In this document: positions 7,339 through 17,140 of the stretch, one piece after another
Numbering within the stretch: the first letter of the stretch is position 1
Layout: each line of letters begins with the position of its first letter
Assembly: GCF_012689525.1 (NCBI RefSeq)
Contig: NZ_CP051516.1
Coordinates: 3,658,001-3,722,000 of the forward strand
Length of the DNA: 64,000 nucleotides
Source: Paraburkholderia aromaticivorans
GTDB taxonomy: Bacteria; Pseudomonadota; Gammaproteobacteria; Burkholderiales; Burkholderiaceae
Reading direction: 5' to 3'
Made by a program: the position numbers and the translations under genes
Notes under the pieces: model-generated
The model's database searches: none
Told to the model about the DNA's origin: nothing
What the model saw: only the letters and a program-made list of their open reading frames with translations

Positions 7339-8523
7339 ATGAATTTCAATGAATATCCGATCGAGTCGCTGATGTACATCACGAACCGGCCCGAAATCGT
7401 TTTCACGCACGGCAAAGGCTCGTGGCTCTACGATAACAACGGCAAGCGATATCTGGACTTCATCCAGGGCTGGGCGGTCAACAGCCTCGGCCATTGCAAC
7501 GACGGCATGATCGAAGCGCTGAACAAGCAGGCCAAGTTGCTGCTCAATCCGTCGCCGGCCTTCTACAACCAGCCGATGGCGCAACTCGCCGGCCTGCTCA
7601 CGCAACACAGCTGCTTCGACAAGGTGTTCTTCGCGAACAGCGGCGCCGAAGCCAACGAAGGCGCGATCAAGCTCGCGCGCAAGTGGGGCAAGAAGTTCAA
7701 GGACGGCGCGTTCGAGATCATCACGTTCGATCACAGTTTCCACGGCCGTACGCTCGCCACCATGTCGGCCAGCGGCAAGCCGGGTTGGGACACGATCTAC
7801 GCACCGCAAGTGCCGGGCTTCCCGAAGGCAGACCTGAACGACATCGCGTCGGTGGAAAAACTCATCAACGCGAAAACCGTTGCCGTGATGCTCGAACCGA
7901 TTCAGGGCGAAGGCGGCGTGATTCCCGCCACGCGCGAATTCATGCAGCAGCTGCGCGATCTGACCAAAAAGCACAACCTGTTGTTGATCGTCGATGAAGT
8001 GCAAAGCGGCTGCGGCCGTGCCGGCACGCTGTTCGCGTACGAACTGTCGGGCATCGAGCCGGACATCATGACGCTCGGCAAGGGCATCGGCGGTGGCGTG
8101 CCGCTCGCGGCGCTGCTCGCGAAAGCGGAGATCGCCATATTCGAGGCGGGCGATCAGGGCGGCACCTACAACGGCAATCCGCTGATGACCGCGGTCGGCT
8201 ACTCGGTGATCTCGCAACTCACCGCGCCGGGCTTCCTCGAAGGCGTGCGGGCGCGCGGCGAGTATCTGCGCGCGAAGCTGCTGGAGTTGTCGGAAGAACG
8301 CGGCTTCTTAGGTGAGCGCGGTGAAGGCCTGTTGCGGGCGCTGCTGCTCGGCAAGGACATCGGCAACCAGATCGTCGAAAAGGCGCGCGACATGCAGCCT
8401 GACGGCCTGCTGCTGAACGCGGCGCGTCCGAACCTGCTGCGCTTCATGCCGGCGCTGAACGTGACGAACGAAGAAATCGACCAGATGATGGCGATGCTGC
8501 GTTCGATTCTCGACACGCTGTAA
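7339..8523 (+). CDS. argD: Acetylornithine aminotransferase family protein
   Basis: A 394-residue class-III PLP aminotransferase. The SGAEANEGA motif (101-109) binds the cofactor phosphate, FDHSFHGRT follows, Asp219 lies in VDEVQSG, and Lys248 in TLGKGIGGG is the predicted Schiff-base lysine. ArgD-type enzymes transfer the amino group from N-acetylornithine to 2-oxoglutarate in arginine synthesis; related enzymes use ornithine, succinylornithine or 4-aminobutyrate, so specificity is not proven. The start at 7339 has a GGAG Shine-Dalgarno nine bases away. The upstream Arg-codon leader supports an arginine-related role. Confidence 0.8.
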   Translation: MNFNEYPIESLMYITNRPEIVFTHGKGSWLYDNNGKRYLDFIQGWAVNSLGHCNDGMIEALNKQAKLLLNPSPAFYNQPMAQLAGLLTQHSCFDKVFFANSGAEANEGAIKLARKWGKKFKDGAFEIITFDHSFHGRTLATMSASGKPGWDTIYAPQVPGFPKADLNDIASVEKLINAKTVAVMLEPIQGEGGVIPATREFMQQLRDLTKKHNLLLIVDEVQSGCGRAGTLFAYELSGIEPDIMTLGKGIGGGVPLAALLAKAEIAIFEAGDQGGTYNGNPLMTAVGYSVISQLTAPGFLEGVRARGEYLRAKLLELSEERGFLGERGEGLLRALLLGKDIGNQIVEKARDMQPDGLLLNAARPNLLRFMPALNVTNEEIDQMMAMLRSILDTL

Positions 8524-8541
8524 TCGAATAGGACCGTGCGT

Positions 8542-9012
8542 ATGACGACGAGCGCAACGCTATCGATCCGCCGCTTCGAAGCGAGCGACACCGATGCCGT
8601 GGTCGCACTGTGGCAGGAAGCCTTCCCCGAGTACCGGGACGTGACGAGGCCACAGCGCAACCCGCATCTGTCGATCGCCAACAAGCTGGCGACGCAACCG
8701 GAACTGTTCTTTGTCGCGGTGTTCGGCGAGCGGATCGCCGGCACGGTGATGGGCGGCTACGACGGTCACCGCGGCTGGCTGTATTCGCTCGCGGTGGATG
8801 AATCGCTGCGTCGTCATGGGATCGGCACGCGCCTCGTGGCGCACGTCGAAAACGCACTGACGGAGCGTGGCTGTCCGAAGCTGAATCTGCAGGTGTTGTC
8901 CGCGAAGGCCGACGTGCGCGCGTTTTATGAGGCGCTCGGTTATCGCGCCGATGCGGTGGTCAGTCTTGGCAAGCGTCTGGGTGAATTCGCGGACGCCGTG
9001 CCCGCTGTTTGA
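8542..9012 (+). CDS. GNAT-family N-acetyltransferase
   Basis: A 156-residue single-domain GNAT protein. The acetyl-CoA pyrophosphate loop is seen in VDESLRRHGIGTRLV, and the C-terminal part has LQVLSAKADVRAFYEALGY. It resembles the YpeA group, but the substrate is unknown. The ATG at 8542 is chosen because AGGA at 8530-8533 is properly spaced; a GTG two codons upstream is too close to it. It lies 18 bp after the aminotransferase and is probably co-transcribed with it. Confidence 0.8.
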   Translation: MTTSATLSIRRFEASDTDAVVALWQEAFPEYRDVTRPQRNPHLSIANKLATQPELFFVAVFGERIAGTVMGGYDGHRGWLYSLAVDESLRRHGIGTRLVAHVENALTERGCPKLNLQVLSAKADVRAFYEALGYRADAVVSLGKRLGEFADAVPAV

Positions 9013-9029
9013 AGTCACGCTGAATAGAG

Positions 9030-9065
9030 AAAGGCCGCATGCGTTTTCGCGCATGCGGCCTTTGT
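9030..9065. terminator. Bidirectional terminator between convergent GNAT gene and livF
   Basis: AAAGGCCGCATGCG (9030-9043) pairs with CGCATGCGGCCTTT (9048-9061) around a TTTT loop. Its A-rich and T-rich flanks let it serve both strands. Confidence 0.75.
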
Positions 9066-9090
9066 CGTAGGCAGAGCAAACTAACCGGGC

Positions 9091-9807
9091 TTATTCACCC
9101 AGATAAGCCGCCCGCACCTTCGGATCATCCAGCATCTGCTTCGCGTCACCCGACATCGTGACCAGACCCGAGTCCATCACGTAGCCGCGATTCGCCGCCT
9201 GCAAAGCGAGTCGGGCGTTCTGCTCGACCAGCAGCACGGTCATGCCTTCAGCGGAAATCGCCCGCACCACTTCGAAGATCTTCTCGACCATGATCGGCGA
9301 CAGACCCATCGACGGCTCATCCAGCAACAACAGCTTCGGCTTGCTGATGATCGCGCGCGCCATGGCCAGCATCTGCTGTTCGCCGCCCGAGAGCGTGCCC
9401 GCGTATTGCGTGGCCCGTTCCTTCAGGCGCGGGAAGAAACCGAACATGCGATCGACGTCCGCCTTGATGCCGTCCGTGTCGGTACGCAAATAAGCACCCA
9501 TCTGCATGTTCTCGACGATCGACATGCGCGCGAAGATGCCGCGGCCTTCCGGCACCATCGCCAGACCGCGCTTGAGCAGCAGATGCGGCGGCACGCCCTT
9601 GATCGACTCGCCCATATACTCGATGTCGCCGATCGTGTACGGCTTCAACCCCGTGATCGCCTTCATCGTGGTGGTCTTGCCCGCGCCGTTCGCGCCGATC
9701 AGCGTAACCAGCTCGCCCTGCGCGACTTCGAGGTCGATGCCCTTGACTGCCTGGATGCCGCCGTAATTGACCTGCAGGCCCTTGATTTTCAACATTGCTG
9801 TAGCCAT
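9091..9807 (-). CDS. livF: Branched-chain amino-acid ABC transporter ATPase LivF
   Basis: A 238-residue ABC ATPase starting MATAMLKIKGLQ. Walker A is GANGAGKTT, the signature LSGGEQQ and Walker B KLLLLDEPSMG. The length and the PEGRGIFARMSI stretch are typical of LivF rather than LivG. It energises import of branched-chain or related amino acids. The ATG overlaps the livG stop by one base (TAATG). It is the last gene of livHMGF. Confidence 0.9.
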   Translation of the reverse strand: MATAMLKIKGLQVNYGGIQAVKGIDLEVAQGELVTLIGANGAGKTTTMKAITGLKPYTIGDIEYMGESIKGVPPHLLLKRGLAMVPEGRGIFARMSIVENMQMGAYLRTDTDGIKADVDRMFGFFPRLKERATQYAGTLSGGEQQMLAMARAIISKPKLLLLDEPSMGLSPIMVEKIFEVVRAISAEGMTVLLVEQNARLALQAANRGYVMDSGLVTMSGDAKQMLDDPKVRAAYLGE

Positions 9808-10580
9808 TAGTGGACCCCCGCACCCAGATAAGCTTCGATCACCTTCGGATCCCTCTGCACGTCGTGCGGCAGACCTTGCGCAATCACCTTGCCGTAGTCG
9901 AGCACCGTCATCTGGTTGCACAGACCCATCACGAGTTTCACGTCGTGCTCGATCAGCAGGATCGTCTTGCCGTCGCTGCGGATCTTGTCGAGCAGTTTGG
10001 TCAGCTCGACCTTTTCCGTCGCGTTCATGCCGGCGGCCGGTTCGTCCAGCGCGAGCAGTTTCGGATCGGTCGCCAGCGCGCGGGCAATTTCCAGACGGCG
10101 CTGGTGGCCGTACGACAGGTTGCGCGACGTGTAGTCCGCGTACTGCGCAATGCCGACGTACTCCAGCAGTTCGATCGCGCGTTCCTTGATCTCGCGCTCT
10201 TCCTTGCGCTCGGCCGGCGTTTGGAACACCGCGCCGATCAGGCCGTGCTTCGTACGCACGTGACGCCCGACCATCACGTTTTCCAGCGCGGTCATGCCGC
10301 CGAACAGACGGATGTTCTGGAACGTCCGCGCGATGCCGGCTTTCGCCACCTGATAGACGGCGGTCGGCGTGTACGGCGTGCCGTCGAGTTTGAACTCGCC
10401 CGAATCCGGCGTGTACAGGCCCGTGATCACGTTGAAGAAGGTCGTCTTGCCAGCGCCGTTCGGGCCGATCAGACCGTAGATCGTGCCTTCCTTGATCTCG
10501 AGCCCGACGTCGGACAGTGCCTGCAAACCGCCGAAGCGTTTGTTCACGCCCTTCACGGACAGTCGAATGTTATCGCTCAT
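9807..10580 (-). CDS. livG: Branched-chain amino-acid ABC transporter ATPase LivG
   Basis: A 257-residue ABC ATPase with Walker A GPNGAGKTTFF, the LivG-type ARTFQNIRLFGGMTALENV segment, signature LSYGHQRRLEIARAL and Walker B KLLALDEPAAGM. It pairs with LivF on the cytoplasmic face of LivH/LivM. It starts 28 bp after livM. Confidence 0.92.
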   Translation of the reverse strand: MSDNIRLSVKGVNKRFGGLQALSDVGLEIKEGTIYGLIGPNGAGKTTFFNVITGLYTPDSGEFKLDGTPYTPTAVYQVAKAGIARTFQNIRLFGGMTALENVMVGRHVRTKHGLIGAVFQTPAERKEEREIKERAIELLEYVGIAQYADYTSRNLSYGHQRRLEIARALATDPKLLALDEPAAGMNATEKVELTKLLDKIRSDGKTILLIEHDVKLVMGLCNQMTVLDYGKVIAQGLPHDVQRDPKVIEAYLGAGVH

Positions 10581-10608
10581 AGTTATTCACCTCGTCCTTC
10601 ATCGTCCG

Positions 10609-11778
10609 TTAGGCCCGTACCGGCTTCTTGCCGCTACGCTTCGACAGTTTCGCGATCCTGTCTTCGTGCTTGGGCGACGGCCACAAGCCTTCCGAGCGGT
10701 ACAGCATGATCAGCACCATCGCGAGTGCGTAGACCAGCTGACGGATCACTTCCGTATCGACGATTTCATGGCCGAAGAGCATGTTCTGCAGCGGACCCAT
10801 CGTCGAGCGCAGGAATTCCGGCAGCACCGCGAGCAGCACCGCGCCGAGAATCACGCCCGGAATGTGGCCCATGCCGCCCAGCACCACGCACGCCAGCACC
10901 ACGATCGACTCCGGCAGCGTGAACGATTCCGGCGACACGAAGCCCTGGAACGAGCTGAACATCGCGCCCGACAGGCCGCCGAACGACGCGCCCATCGCGA
11001 ACGCCAGCAGCTTCACGTTACGGGTGTTGATACCCATCGCTTTGGCGGCGATTTCGTCTTCGCGGATCGCGGCCCATGCGCGGCCAATACGCGAGTGCTG
11101 CAAACGCGTACATATCCAGATCACCATCAGAGCGGCCAGCACGAACAGGTAGTAGTACGAGTACACCGACGGGAACTGGAAGCCGAACAGCGAGTGCGTT
11201 TGCGCGAGGCTGAAATCGCCGACATGCACCGGGTCGATCCCCGTGATCCCCTTCGGCCCGTTGGTGATGTTCACCGGACGGTCGAGGTTGTTCAGGAAGA
11301 TCCGCACGATTTCCCCGAAGCCCAACGTCACGATGGCGAGGTAGTCGCCCCGCAGACGCAGCGTCGGTGCACCGAGAATCACGCCGAAGAACGCGGCGAC
11401 GCCCATCGCGCACGGCACGATGATCAGGAACGGCACGTGCAGGCCATTCGGCGCGAGATGCGCGATCCACTCGAACTGCGACGCCAAGTGCGGCGAACTG
11501 AGCAACGCGGCCGTGTAGGCGCCGACCGCGTAGAACGCGATGTAGCCCAAATCCAGCAGGCCGGCAAAGCCAACCACCACGTTGAGGCCGAGCGCGAGCA
11601 TCACGTACAGCATCGCGAAGTCGAGCACGCGGACCCAGTAGTTGCCGCCGGCCGTGCCGATGATCATCGGCGCCGCGATCACGAAGATCGCGGTGATGAT
11701 GCCGACGGTCAGCGTCTTCGTCAGGTTCTTTTCAGGGATGAGCGTCGTGGACGGCTCGATCGGTTGAATTGAGGTCAT
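10609..11778 (-). CDS. livM: Branched-chain amino-acid ABC transporter permease LivM
   Basis: A 389-residue polytopic membrane protein. After an N-terminal helix (about residues 24-43) it has the LivM core, including NVVVGFAGLLDLGYIAFYAV and the cytoplasmic ATPase-coupling loop with AWAAIREDEIAAKAMGI. The C-terminus is basic and cytoplasmic. It forms the permease pair with LivH. The gene starts 18 bp after livH. Confidence 0.92.
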   Translation of the reverse strand: MTSIQPIEPSTTLIPEKNLTKTLTVGIITAIFVIAAPMIIGTAGGNYWVRVLDFAMLYVMLALGLNVVVGFAGLLDLGYIAFYAVGAYTAALLSSPHLASQFEWIAHLAPNGLHVPFLIIVPCAMGVAAFFGVILGAPTLRLRGDYLAIVTLGFGEIVRIFLNNLDRPVNITNGPKGITGIDPVHVGDFSLAQTHSLFGFQFPSVYSYYYLFVLAALMVIWICTRLQHSRIGRAWAAIREDEIAAKAMGINTRNVKLLAFAMGASFGGLSGAMFSSFQGFVSPESFTLPESIVVLACVVLGGMGHIPGVILGAVLLAVLPEFLRSTMGPLQNMLFGHEIVDTEVIRQLVYALAMVLIMLYRSEGLWPSPKHEDRIAKLSKRSGKKPVRA

Positions 11779-11796
11779 GTCTGTTTTCTCCCGGGA

Positions 11797-12747
11797 TCAG
11801 GCGCGATCCGCAACACGTTCGCCAAGCAGGCCCGACGGACGGAACACCAGCACGATGATCAGCACGATGAAAGCGAACACGTCCTGATAGTTACTGCCGA
11901 ACACACCGCCAGTGAGGTTGCCGATATAGCCGGCGCCCAACTGTTCGATCAGGCCAAGAATCACGCCGCCCACCATCGCGCCGCCGAGATTGCCGATCCC
12001 GCCCAGCACCGCCGCGGTAAAGGCTTTCAAGCCGGGGATGAAGCCCATATAGAAGTGCGCGTTGCCGTATTCCGACGCGATCATCACGCCGGCCAGAGCG
12101 GCGAGCGCCGAGCCGATCATGAAGGTGGCCGAGATCACGAAGTTCGGGTTCACGCCCATCAGCGAGGCATTGCCCGGGTTTTCCGCAATCGCCCGCATCG
12201 CGCGACCGAGCTTGGTCTTGTGCACGAGCAGCAGCAGACCACCCATCACGAGGAACGCCACCACGATGATCACGATTTCAGTCATCGAGATCACGGCGCC
12301 AGGCGTCGTGTCGGTGGCCTTGATCACGTTGAGCGGGTCGGTGGGCAACAGCTGCGGGAACGGCAGCGGGTTGCGCGACCAGATCATCATGGCCAGCGTC
12401 TGCAGCAGGATCGACACGCCGATCGCGGTGATCAGCGGCGCGAGACGCGGCGCTTTGCGCAACGGCCGGTAGGCCACGCGCTCGATCGTGTAGCCGACGG
12501 CTGCGCACACAATGGCCGCAATGATCAGCGCGATGATGAGCGTCGGCACATTGCCGAGGCCGGGGAAGTGGTTCTGAAGCACGCCTATGGCTGAGAGCGC
12601 AACCATCGCGCCCACCATCAACACATCGCCGTGAGCGAAGTTGATGATGCCCAAGATGCCGTAAACCATCGTATAGCCCAGTGCGATGATGGCGTAAACG
12701 CTGCCAAGCACCAGCCCGTTGAGGACCTGCTGGATGAAAATATCCAT
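11797..12747 (-). CDS. livH: Branched-chain amino-acid ABC transporter permease LivH
   Basis: A 316-residue permease with about eight membrane segments. LGYTMVYGILGIINFAHGD is the LivH signature, and GRAMRAIAENPGNASLMGV the coupling loop. Relatives are about 290-310 residues. It is the first gene of livHMGF, separated from livK by 230 bp that contain a terminator, so the binding protein is probably made in excess of the membrane parts. Confidence 0.92.
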   Translation of the reverse strand: MDIFIQQVLNGLVLGSVYAIIALGYTMVYGILGIINFAHGDVLMVGAMVALSAIGVLQNHFPGLGNVPTLIIALIIAAIVCAAVGYTIERVAYRPLRKAPRLAPLITAIGVSILLQTLAMMIWSRNPLPFPQLLPTDPLNVIKATDTTPGAVISMTEIVIIVVAFLVMGGLLLLVHKTKLGRAMRAIAENPGNASLMGVNPNFVISATFMIGSALAALAGVMIASEYGNAHFYMGFIPGLKAFTAAVLGGIGNLGGAMVGGVILGLIEQLGAGYIGNLTGGVFGSNYQDVFAFIVLIIVLVFRPSGLLGERVADRA

Positions 12748-12925
12748 TTAATGCTCCTTAGCCCGTGCGACTGGATTCGCGTTCTTCATCAGCCGGTGGG
12801 CGGTGATGCGGTACGCCAATCTCAACGGCACTGCGGGTACTGATGTAAAAGACCGGTAAGGGTTATCCGCTGCCGGTTCGTCTTGACGACTGGATAACAG
12901 TCGCGGACTCGCCTTGGGCGGATGC

Positions 12926-12958
12926 AAAAACGGCACCGTTGGGTGGTTTCGGTGCCGT
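12926..12958 (-). terminator. Terminator after livK (intra-operon)
   Basis: ACGGCACCG (12930-12938) pairs with CGGTGCCGT (12950-12958). On the minus strand it is followed by TTTTT (12926-12930). It lies between livK and livHMGF and would cut most livK transcripts short. Confidence 0.7.
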
Positions 12959-12977
12959 CAGGCTGAACGTCCCGTCA

Positions 12978-14177
12978 TCACATCTTCACGACGTCGAGAA
13001 CTGCTTTTTTGCCGTCCTTGAAGTCGTAAAGCGTAATGGCGCCCTCTTTCAAATCACCCTTGTCGTCGAACGCGATGTGACCGATTACCCCGTTGTAATC
13101 GGTCGACGGCATCGCAGCCAGCACCTTGGGCGCCTCGATCGAATTAGCGCGCTTCATTGCATCGACAATCACGTACACAGCGTCATACGTGAACGGCGCG
13201 TAAATCTGCACCGGTGTGTGGAAGCGGTCCACGTACTTCTTTTCGAAGTCCGCTCCCTTGTCCATTTTCGAAAGCGCAAGTCCTGCCTCCGAACAGACCA
13301 GGTTTTGCACGGCGGTTCCCGCCAGCTCACCCACCTTGTCGGTACACACACCGTCGCCGCCAAGGATTTTTGCCCTGATACCGAGCGCCGCCGCCTGTTT
13401 GGTGAACGGCCCGCCCGTCGCGTCCATGCCGCCGAACATGATCACGTCCGGCTGAACACTCTTGATCTTTCTAAGGACGGCCTGAAACTCCGTAGCCCTG
13501 TCATTCGTGGTTTCGCGCGCGACGATCTTTGCCCCGCTCGCCTGTACTGCCTTCGCAAACTCGTCCGCCAATCCCTTGCCGTAGACGCTCGAGTCATCAA
13601 CGATCGCGATGCGTTTCGCGTTAAGCACTTTCGTTGCGTAGTTGGCAAGCGCCGGCCCTTGCTGGGCATCGGTCGCGACCACGCGATAAGTCGTCTTGAA
13701 ACCTTGCTGCGTATACCCCGGGTTCGTCGACGACGGGGAGATTTGCACGATCCCGGCATCGCTATATATCTTGGACGCCGGAATCGAGACGCCCGAATTC
13801 AAGTGACCGACCACGGCGACGACATGATCGTCGACGAATTTTTCAGCGACTGCCGTGCCCGTTTTCGGGTCCGCGGCGTCGTCTTGTGCGTCGAGCTCCA
13901 ATTGGATCTTGTGGCCGTCGATAGTCAAACCCTGGGTGTTGATTTCATCAACCGCCAAACGCGCGCCGTTTTCATTGTCTTTACCGAGATGAGCAATAGG
14001 CCCGGTCAATGGGGCCGCATGACCGATCTTCACAATAGTCGCTTCGCTCGCCGGTGCCGCCGCAACCGTAGCCGCCGACGCACCCGCTCCCGCCTCGCCA
14101 TCCTGTTTCTTGCCGCACGCGGTCAACATCGCAACCGCGGCCGCGATGGACACGGCGTAAGCAAATTTGACTCGCAT
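12978..14177 (-). CDS. livK: Branched-chain amino-acid ABC transporter substrate-binding lipoprotein
   Basis: A 399-residue periplasmic-binding-protein type 1 family member. The signal sequence ends in a lipobox (MLTAC/GKK), so it should be lipid-anchored, followed by an Ala/Gly-rich linker and the ligand fold (IVKIGHAAPLTGPIAHLGKD, HLNSGVSIPASKIYSDAGI). The start at 14177 has AGGAG correctly placed; an upstream in-frame ATG does not give a signal peptide. It delivers ligand to LivHMGF; exact specificity cannot be read from sequence. Confidence 0.88.
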   Translation of the reverse strand: MRVKFAYAVSIAAAVAMLTACGKKQDGEAGAGASAATVAAAPASEATIVKIGHAAPLTGPIAHLGKDNENGARLAVDEINTQGLTIDGHKIQLELDAQDDAADPKTGTAVAEKFVDDHVVAVVGHLNSGVSIPASKIYSDAGIVQISPSSTNPGYTQQGFKTTYRVVATDAQQGPALANYATKVLNAKRIAIVDDSSVYGKGLADEFAKAVQASGAKIVARETTNDRATEFQAVLRKIKSVQPDVIMFGGMDATGGPFTKQAAALGIRAKILGGDGVCTDKVGELAGTAVQNLVCSEAGLALSKMDKGADFEKKYVDRFHTPVQIYAPFTYDAVYVIVDAMKRANSIEAPKVLAAMPSTDYNGVIGHIAFDDKGDLKEGAITLYDFKDGKKAVLDVVKM

Positions 14178-14667
14178 TAAGTAGGTCTCCTGCGCCTTCC
14201 AAAAACTATTGTTCGGGGCCCTAAGGCCTTGAGAACGCGCGCATTGTAACTCCAATTTTGCGACGGGCAATATTGTTGAACCGGCAGGGTTTTCCTGCAT
14301 TGCAACCTTATTTTGAGAGCGAAATCTCCCAAAAGGCGCAACCCGGTTGCGATTGTTTTCCGTGCATCAGTTGCACCAGCGTTGCACCCAATGGCATCAA
14401 GTGTTGTAGCGAATTCCCTCGACACCCGATTACACCGTGCTTCGCCTTAGGTATTACGTTTCCATCAATATGGAGACGCGCGCACTATCTTAGTGCGTCA
14501 AAAATCTACGCAGCCGCTTTAGGTCATATAAAACGGGGACGTATCACTTATAAATCTATAAAAAACCGGATCACATTTCAAAGAAATTTGTGCGAGAGGA
14601 CACCAAACCCGGCACTTTCTTATGATCTGGCACTTTATTTTCGGTGAGCTTGCTGAAGTCTGGAGAT
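14178..14667. other. AT-rich intergenic region upstream of livK
   Basis: About 490 bp without a credible gene. The livK-proximal part holds a promoter-like pair (see 14243-14270). The part from about 14480 to 14640 is markedly AT-rich for this genome and could be a regulatory or transferred stretch. I see no RNA gene. Confidence 0.5.
14243..14270 (-). promoter_or_regulatory. Possible sigma-70 promoter of livK
   Basis: Read on the minus strand, TTGCCC (14265-14270), a 16-bp spacer and TACAAT (14243-14248) lie about 65 bp before the livK start. The -10 is good and the -35 moderate. Confidence 0.4.
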
Positions 14668-14699
14668 AAAAAAAGCGCACCCTCGGGCGCGCTTTTCTT
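14668..14699 (-). terminator. Terminator downstream of ispH
   Basis: A GC-rich hairpin (AAAGCGC with GCGCTTT, 14671-14696) with a run of seven A on the plus strand, which is the T-tract on the minus strand, about 20 bp after the ispH stop. Confidence 0.7.
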
Positions 14700-14717
14700 T
14701 CAGCAGTCGGCGGATTG

Positions 14718-15677
14718 TCAGGCCGGCAGACCTAGCCCGCGCGGCAGCGGAAACGCGATGTTTTCCTCGATGCCGTCCAGCGCTCGCACGTTTCGCACGC
14801 CGAGCTCACGCAACCGGGCGATCACCGCCTGCGCCAACACCTCCGGCGCCGAGGCACCCGCCGTCACGCCGATGCGGCGTTTGCCTTCGACCCAGACCGG
14901 ATCGATCTGATCGGGCGAGTCCACCATATAGGCAGGCACGCCGAGCTTTTCGGCCAGCTCGCGCAGCCGGTTGGAGTTCGAACTATTCGGGCTGCCGACT
15001 ACGATCACGACATCGCACTGGGGCGCCATGAACTTCACGGCGTCCTGGCGGTTTTGCGTGGCGTAACAGATGTCCTGCTTCTTCGGTTCGCGGATGGACG
15101 GGTATTTGGCCTTCAACGCGCCGATGATCTCGGCGGCGTCGTCGACCGAAAGCGTGGTTTGCGTGACGAAGGCGATCCGCTCGGGATCGGCCAGTTGCAA
15201 GGCCTGCACGTCTTCGATGTCTTCCACCAGATGCATGCCCTCGCCCGCCTGCCCCATCGTGCCTTCGACTTCAGGATGGCCTTTGTGGCCGATCATCACG
15301 ATGTCGAAACCATCCTGGCGCATCTTCGCGACTTCGATATGTACCTTGGTCACGAGCGGACACGTAGCGTCGTACACGCGCAGCCCGCGCGACTCGGCTT
15401 CCGAGCGCACGGCCTTCGACACACCGTGCGCGCTGAAAATGACGGTATTGCCGGGCGGCACTTCTTCCAGCCGCTCGATGAAGATCGCGCCCTTCTTGCG
15501 CAGATCCTCGACAACGTATGCGTTATGGACAATCTCGTGGCGCACGTAGATCGGCGAGCCGTGCAGCTTGATAGCCCGCTCGACGATCTCGATCGCCCGG
15601 TCGACGCCGGCGCAGAACCCGCGCGGCTGCGCCAGCAGGATCTCGGTTTCAGCAAGAGTCGTATCCGTGGTGCTCAT
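14718..15677 (-). CDS. ispH: 4-hydroxy-3-methylbut-2-enyl diphosphate reductase
   Basis: A 319-residue LytB/IspH protein performing the last step of the methylerythritol phosphate pathway, giving IPP and DMAPP. The three cluster-binding cysteines are Cys22 (GFCAG), Cys106 (ATCPLV) and Cys204 (DICYATQN). [14 protein letters not shown] and VGSPNSSNS complete the active site. It follows fkpB with only 2 bp between them; this fkpB-ispH pairing is common in proteobacteria. Confidence 0.95.
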   Translation of the reverse strand: MSTTDTTLAETEILLAQPRGFCAGVDRAIEIVERAIKLHGSPIYVRHEIVHNAYVVEDLRKKGAIFIERLEEVPPGNTVIFSAHGVSKAVRSEAESRGLRVYDATCPLVTKVHIEVAKMRQDGFDIVMIGHKGHPEVEGTMGQAGEGMHLVEDIEDVQALQLADPERIAFVTQTTLSVDDAAEIIGALKAKYPSIREPKKQDICYATQNRQDAVKFMAPQCDVVIVVGSPNSSNSNRLRELAEKLGVPAYMVDSPDQIDPVWVEGKRRIGVTAGASAPEVLAQAVIARLRELGVRNVRALDGIEENIAFPLPRGLGLPA

Positions 15678-15679
15678 GT

Positions 15680-16135
15680 TTACAGAATCCCGATGATTTT
15701 CACTTCAAACGCCAGCGCCTGGCCGGCAAGCGGGTGGTTGAAATCGAACAGGGCCGACGTTTCGCCGACTTCTTTCAGGACGCCGGCGTAACGGCCGCCA
15801 CCTGGCGCGTTGAATTCGACCAGGTCGCCCGGCGAAAAATCCTCGCCGATCATGCTGTTTTCCCGCAGCGTGGCCAGCGACACGCGCTGGATCAACTCCG
15901 GATTGCGGGGACCGAACGCCTGCCCCGGCGCTAGCTGAAAGGTCGAATGGTGGCCCACCTTCAAACCTAGCAGAATATCTTCCAGCGGCGGCGCCAATTG
16001 GCCGGCGCCGAGCAGCAGCGTGGCCGGCTTGTCGTTAAACGTATTGATGACTTCGGCGCCATCGGCAAGGGAAAGCCGGTAGTGAAGCGTCACATGTGAA
16101 CCGGGTTTCACTTCGGAAATGTCGATGATGCTCAT
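15680..16135 (-). CDS. fkpB: FKBP-type peptidyl-prolyl cis-trans isomerase (SlpA/FkpB type)
   Basis: A 151-residue protein with an FKBP fold interrupted by the insert-in-flap domain: [18 protein letters not shown] near the start, the flap segment ([20 protein letters not shown]) in the middle, and [17 protein letters not shown] at the end. It assists protein folding in the cytoplasm. The start at 16135 gives the normal N-terminus ([12 protein letters not shown]). It diverges from radC. Confidence 0.9.
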   Translation of the reverse strand: MSIIDISEVKPGSHVTLHYRLSLADGAEVINTFNDKPATLLLGAGQLAPPLEDILLGLKVGHHSTFQLAPGQAFGPRNPELIQRVSLATLRENSMIGEDFSPGDLVEFNAPGGGRYAGVLKEVGETSALFDFNHPLAGQALAFEVKIIGIL

Positions 16136-16302
16136 GCAATGCTCGCTCAGTCGAAGCGCGCTGCACGCGTGCGCCGCTGGCGCAGTCGACGCGTGTGGCA
16201 AACCGTCGGGGTGCCGTGCGCAAAGCGTCTATTGTAAGCCACATGGCGAACGACGGCTTGCGTCCGTGGCGCCCCAAACCCGAAGCGGAGGAGACTCTAT
16301 AT

Positions 16303-17082
16303 ATGGCAGATGACGCCACCCTGTTTGACGAGGCAGCCCTCGAGGCGGCCACCACCGAGGCGCAGCCGCCTGATGCGACGGCTTGCAGCGCACCTGCGCC
16401 CTCGCCACTCCTGCGTGGCAAGTGGCTTAAAGACGATATGCCGCGCGAGCGGTTGCTGAAGCAAGGGCCCGGCGCGCTGTCAGATACCGAGATGATCGTG
16501 CTGATACTTGGGTCCGGCCTGCCCGGTCACGACGTCTTCAGCGTCGCGCGCGAGTTGCTCGACCGTTTCGGCTCGCTGCGTGCCATGCTCGACGCGACCT
16601 ACACGGATTTCGACGGCCTGCGCGGCATCGGCCCTGCGAAAAAAGCGCAACTGCTCGCCATCATGGAAATGGCGCGACGTTCGCTGGTCGACAAGCTGCG
16701 TTCGCGCTCGCTGTTGAATTCGCCCGAAGCCGTGGAAAATTACCTGCGTTTGCGGATCGGCGGGCGTCCACTGGAGGTTTTCGTATCGCTCTTCCTTGAC
16801 GCGCGGCATCGACTGATACACTGCGAAGAAAGCGCGCAGGGCACGCTCACGCGCATGGCCGTGTATCCGCGAGAAATCGTGCGGCGCGCACTGAGCCTGA
16901 ATGCGGCCAGCCTGATCGTCGCGCATAATCACCCCTCCGGCGCCGTCCAGCCAAGCGCAAGCGACTGCCGTCTGACGCACACGCTGCGCGACGCCCTCAC
17001 GCTGATCGACGTGCAACTGGTCGATCATCTGGTGATCGGCGTCGACAGCGTTTACTCCTTCGCCCGCGCCGGCTGGCCGTGA
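16303..17082 (+). CDS. radC: RadC-family JAMM/MPN+ protein
   Basis: A 259-residue RadC protein. [18 protein letters not shown] and the helix-hairpin-helix [14 protein letters not shown] are followed by the metalloprotease-like signature [14 protein letters not shown] (HxH and a downstream Asp). Its function is unsettled; the old DNA-repair role has not held up and the fold suggests a metal-dependent hydrolase. The start at 16303 is chosen for GGAGGAG at 16287-16293. In-frame ATGs at 16243 and 16195 lack one. The 40 residues before the family core are low-complexity. Confidence 0.85.
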   Translation: MADDATLFDEAALEAATTEAQPPDATACSAPAPSPLLRGKWLKDDMPRERLLKQGPGALSDTEMIVLILGSGLPGHDVFSVARELLDRFGSLRAMLDATYTDFDGLRGIGPAKKAQLLAIMEMARRSLVDKLRSRSLLNSPEAVENYLRLRIGGRPLEVFVSLFLDARHRLIHCEESAQGTLTRMAVYPREIVRRALSLNAASLIVAHNHPSGAVQPSASDCRLTHTLRDALTLIDVQLVDHLVIGVDSVYSFARAGWP

Positions 17083-17140
17083 GACGGCACGAACCGGGGT
17101 CGTGCAGACGTTGTGCCGGGTCCGGCATCGCAAATAAGGT

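Noticed and set aside
10483..11772. 429-codon forward frame opposite livM
   Set aside because: Composition dominated by Arg, His, Glu and Asp, with no recognisable domain; the shadow of the livM frame.
14480..14640. AT-rich stretch considered as a small-RNA gene
   Set aside because: No promoter plus terminator pair in the same direction; the nearby hairpin is explained as the ispH terminator.
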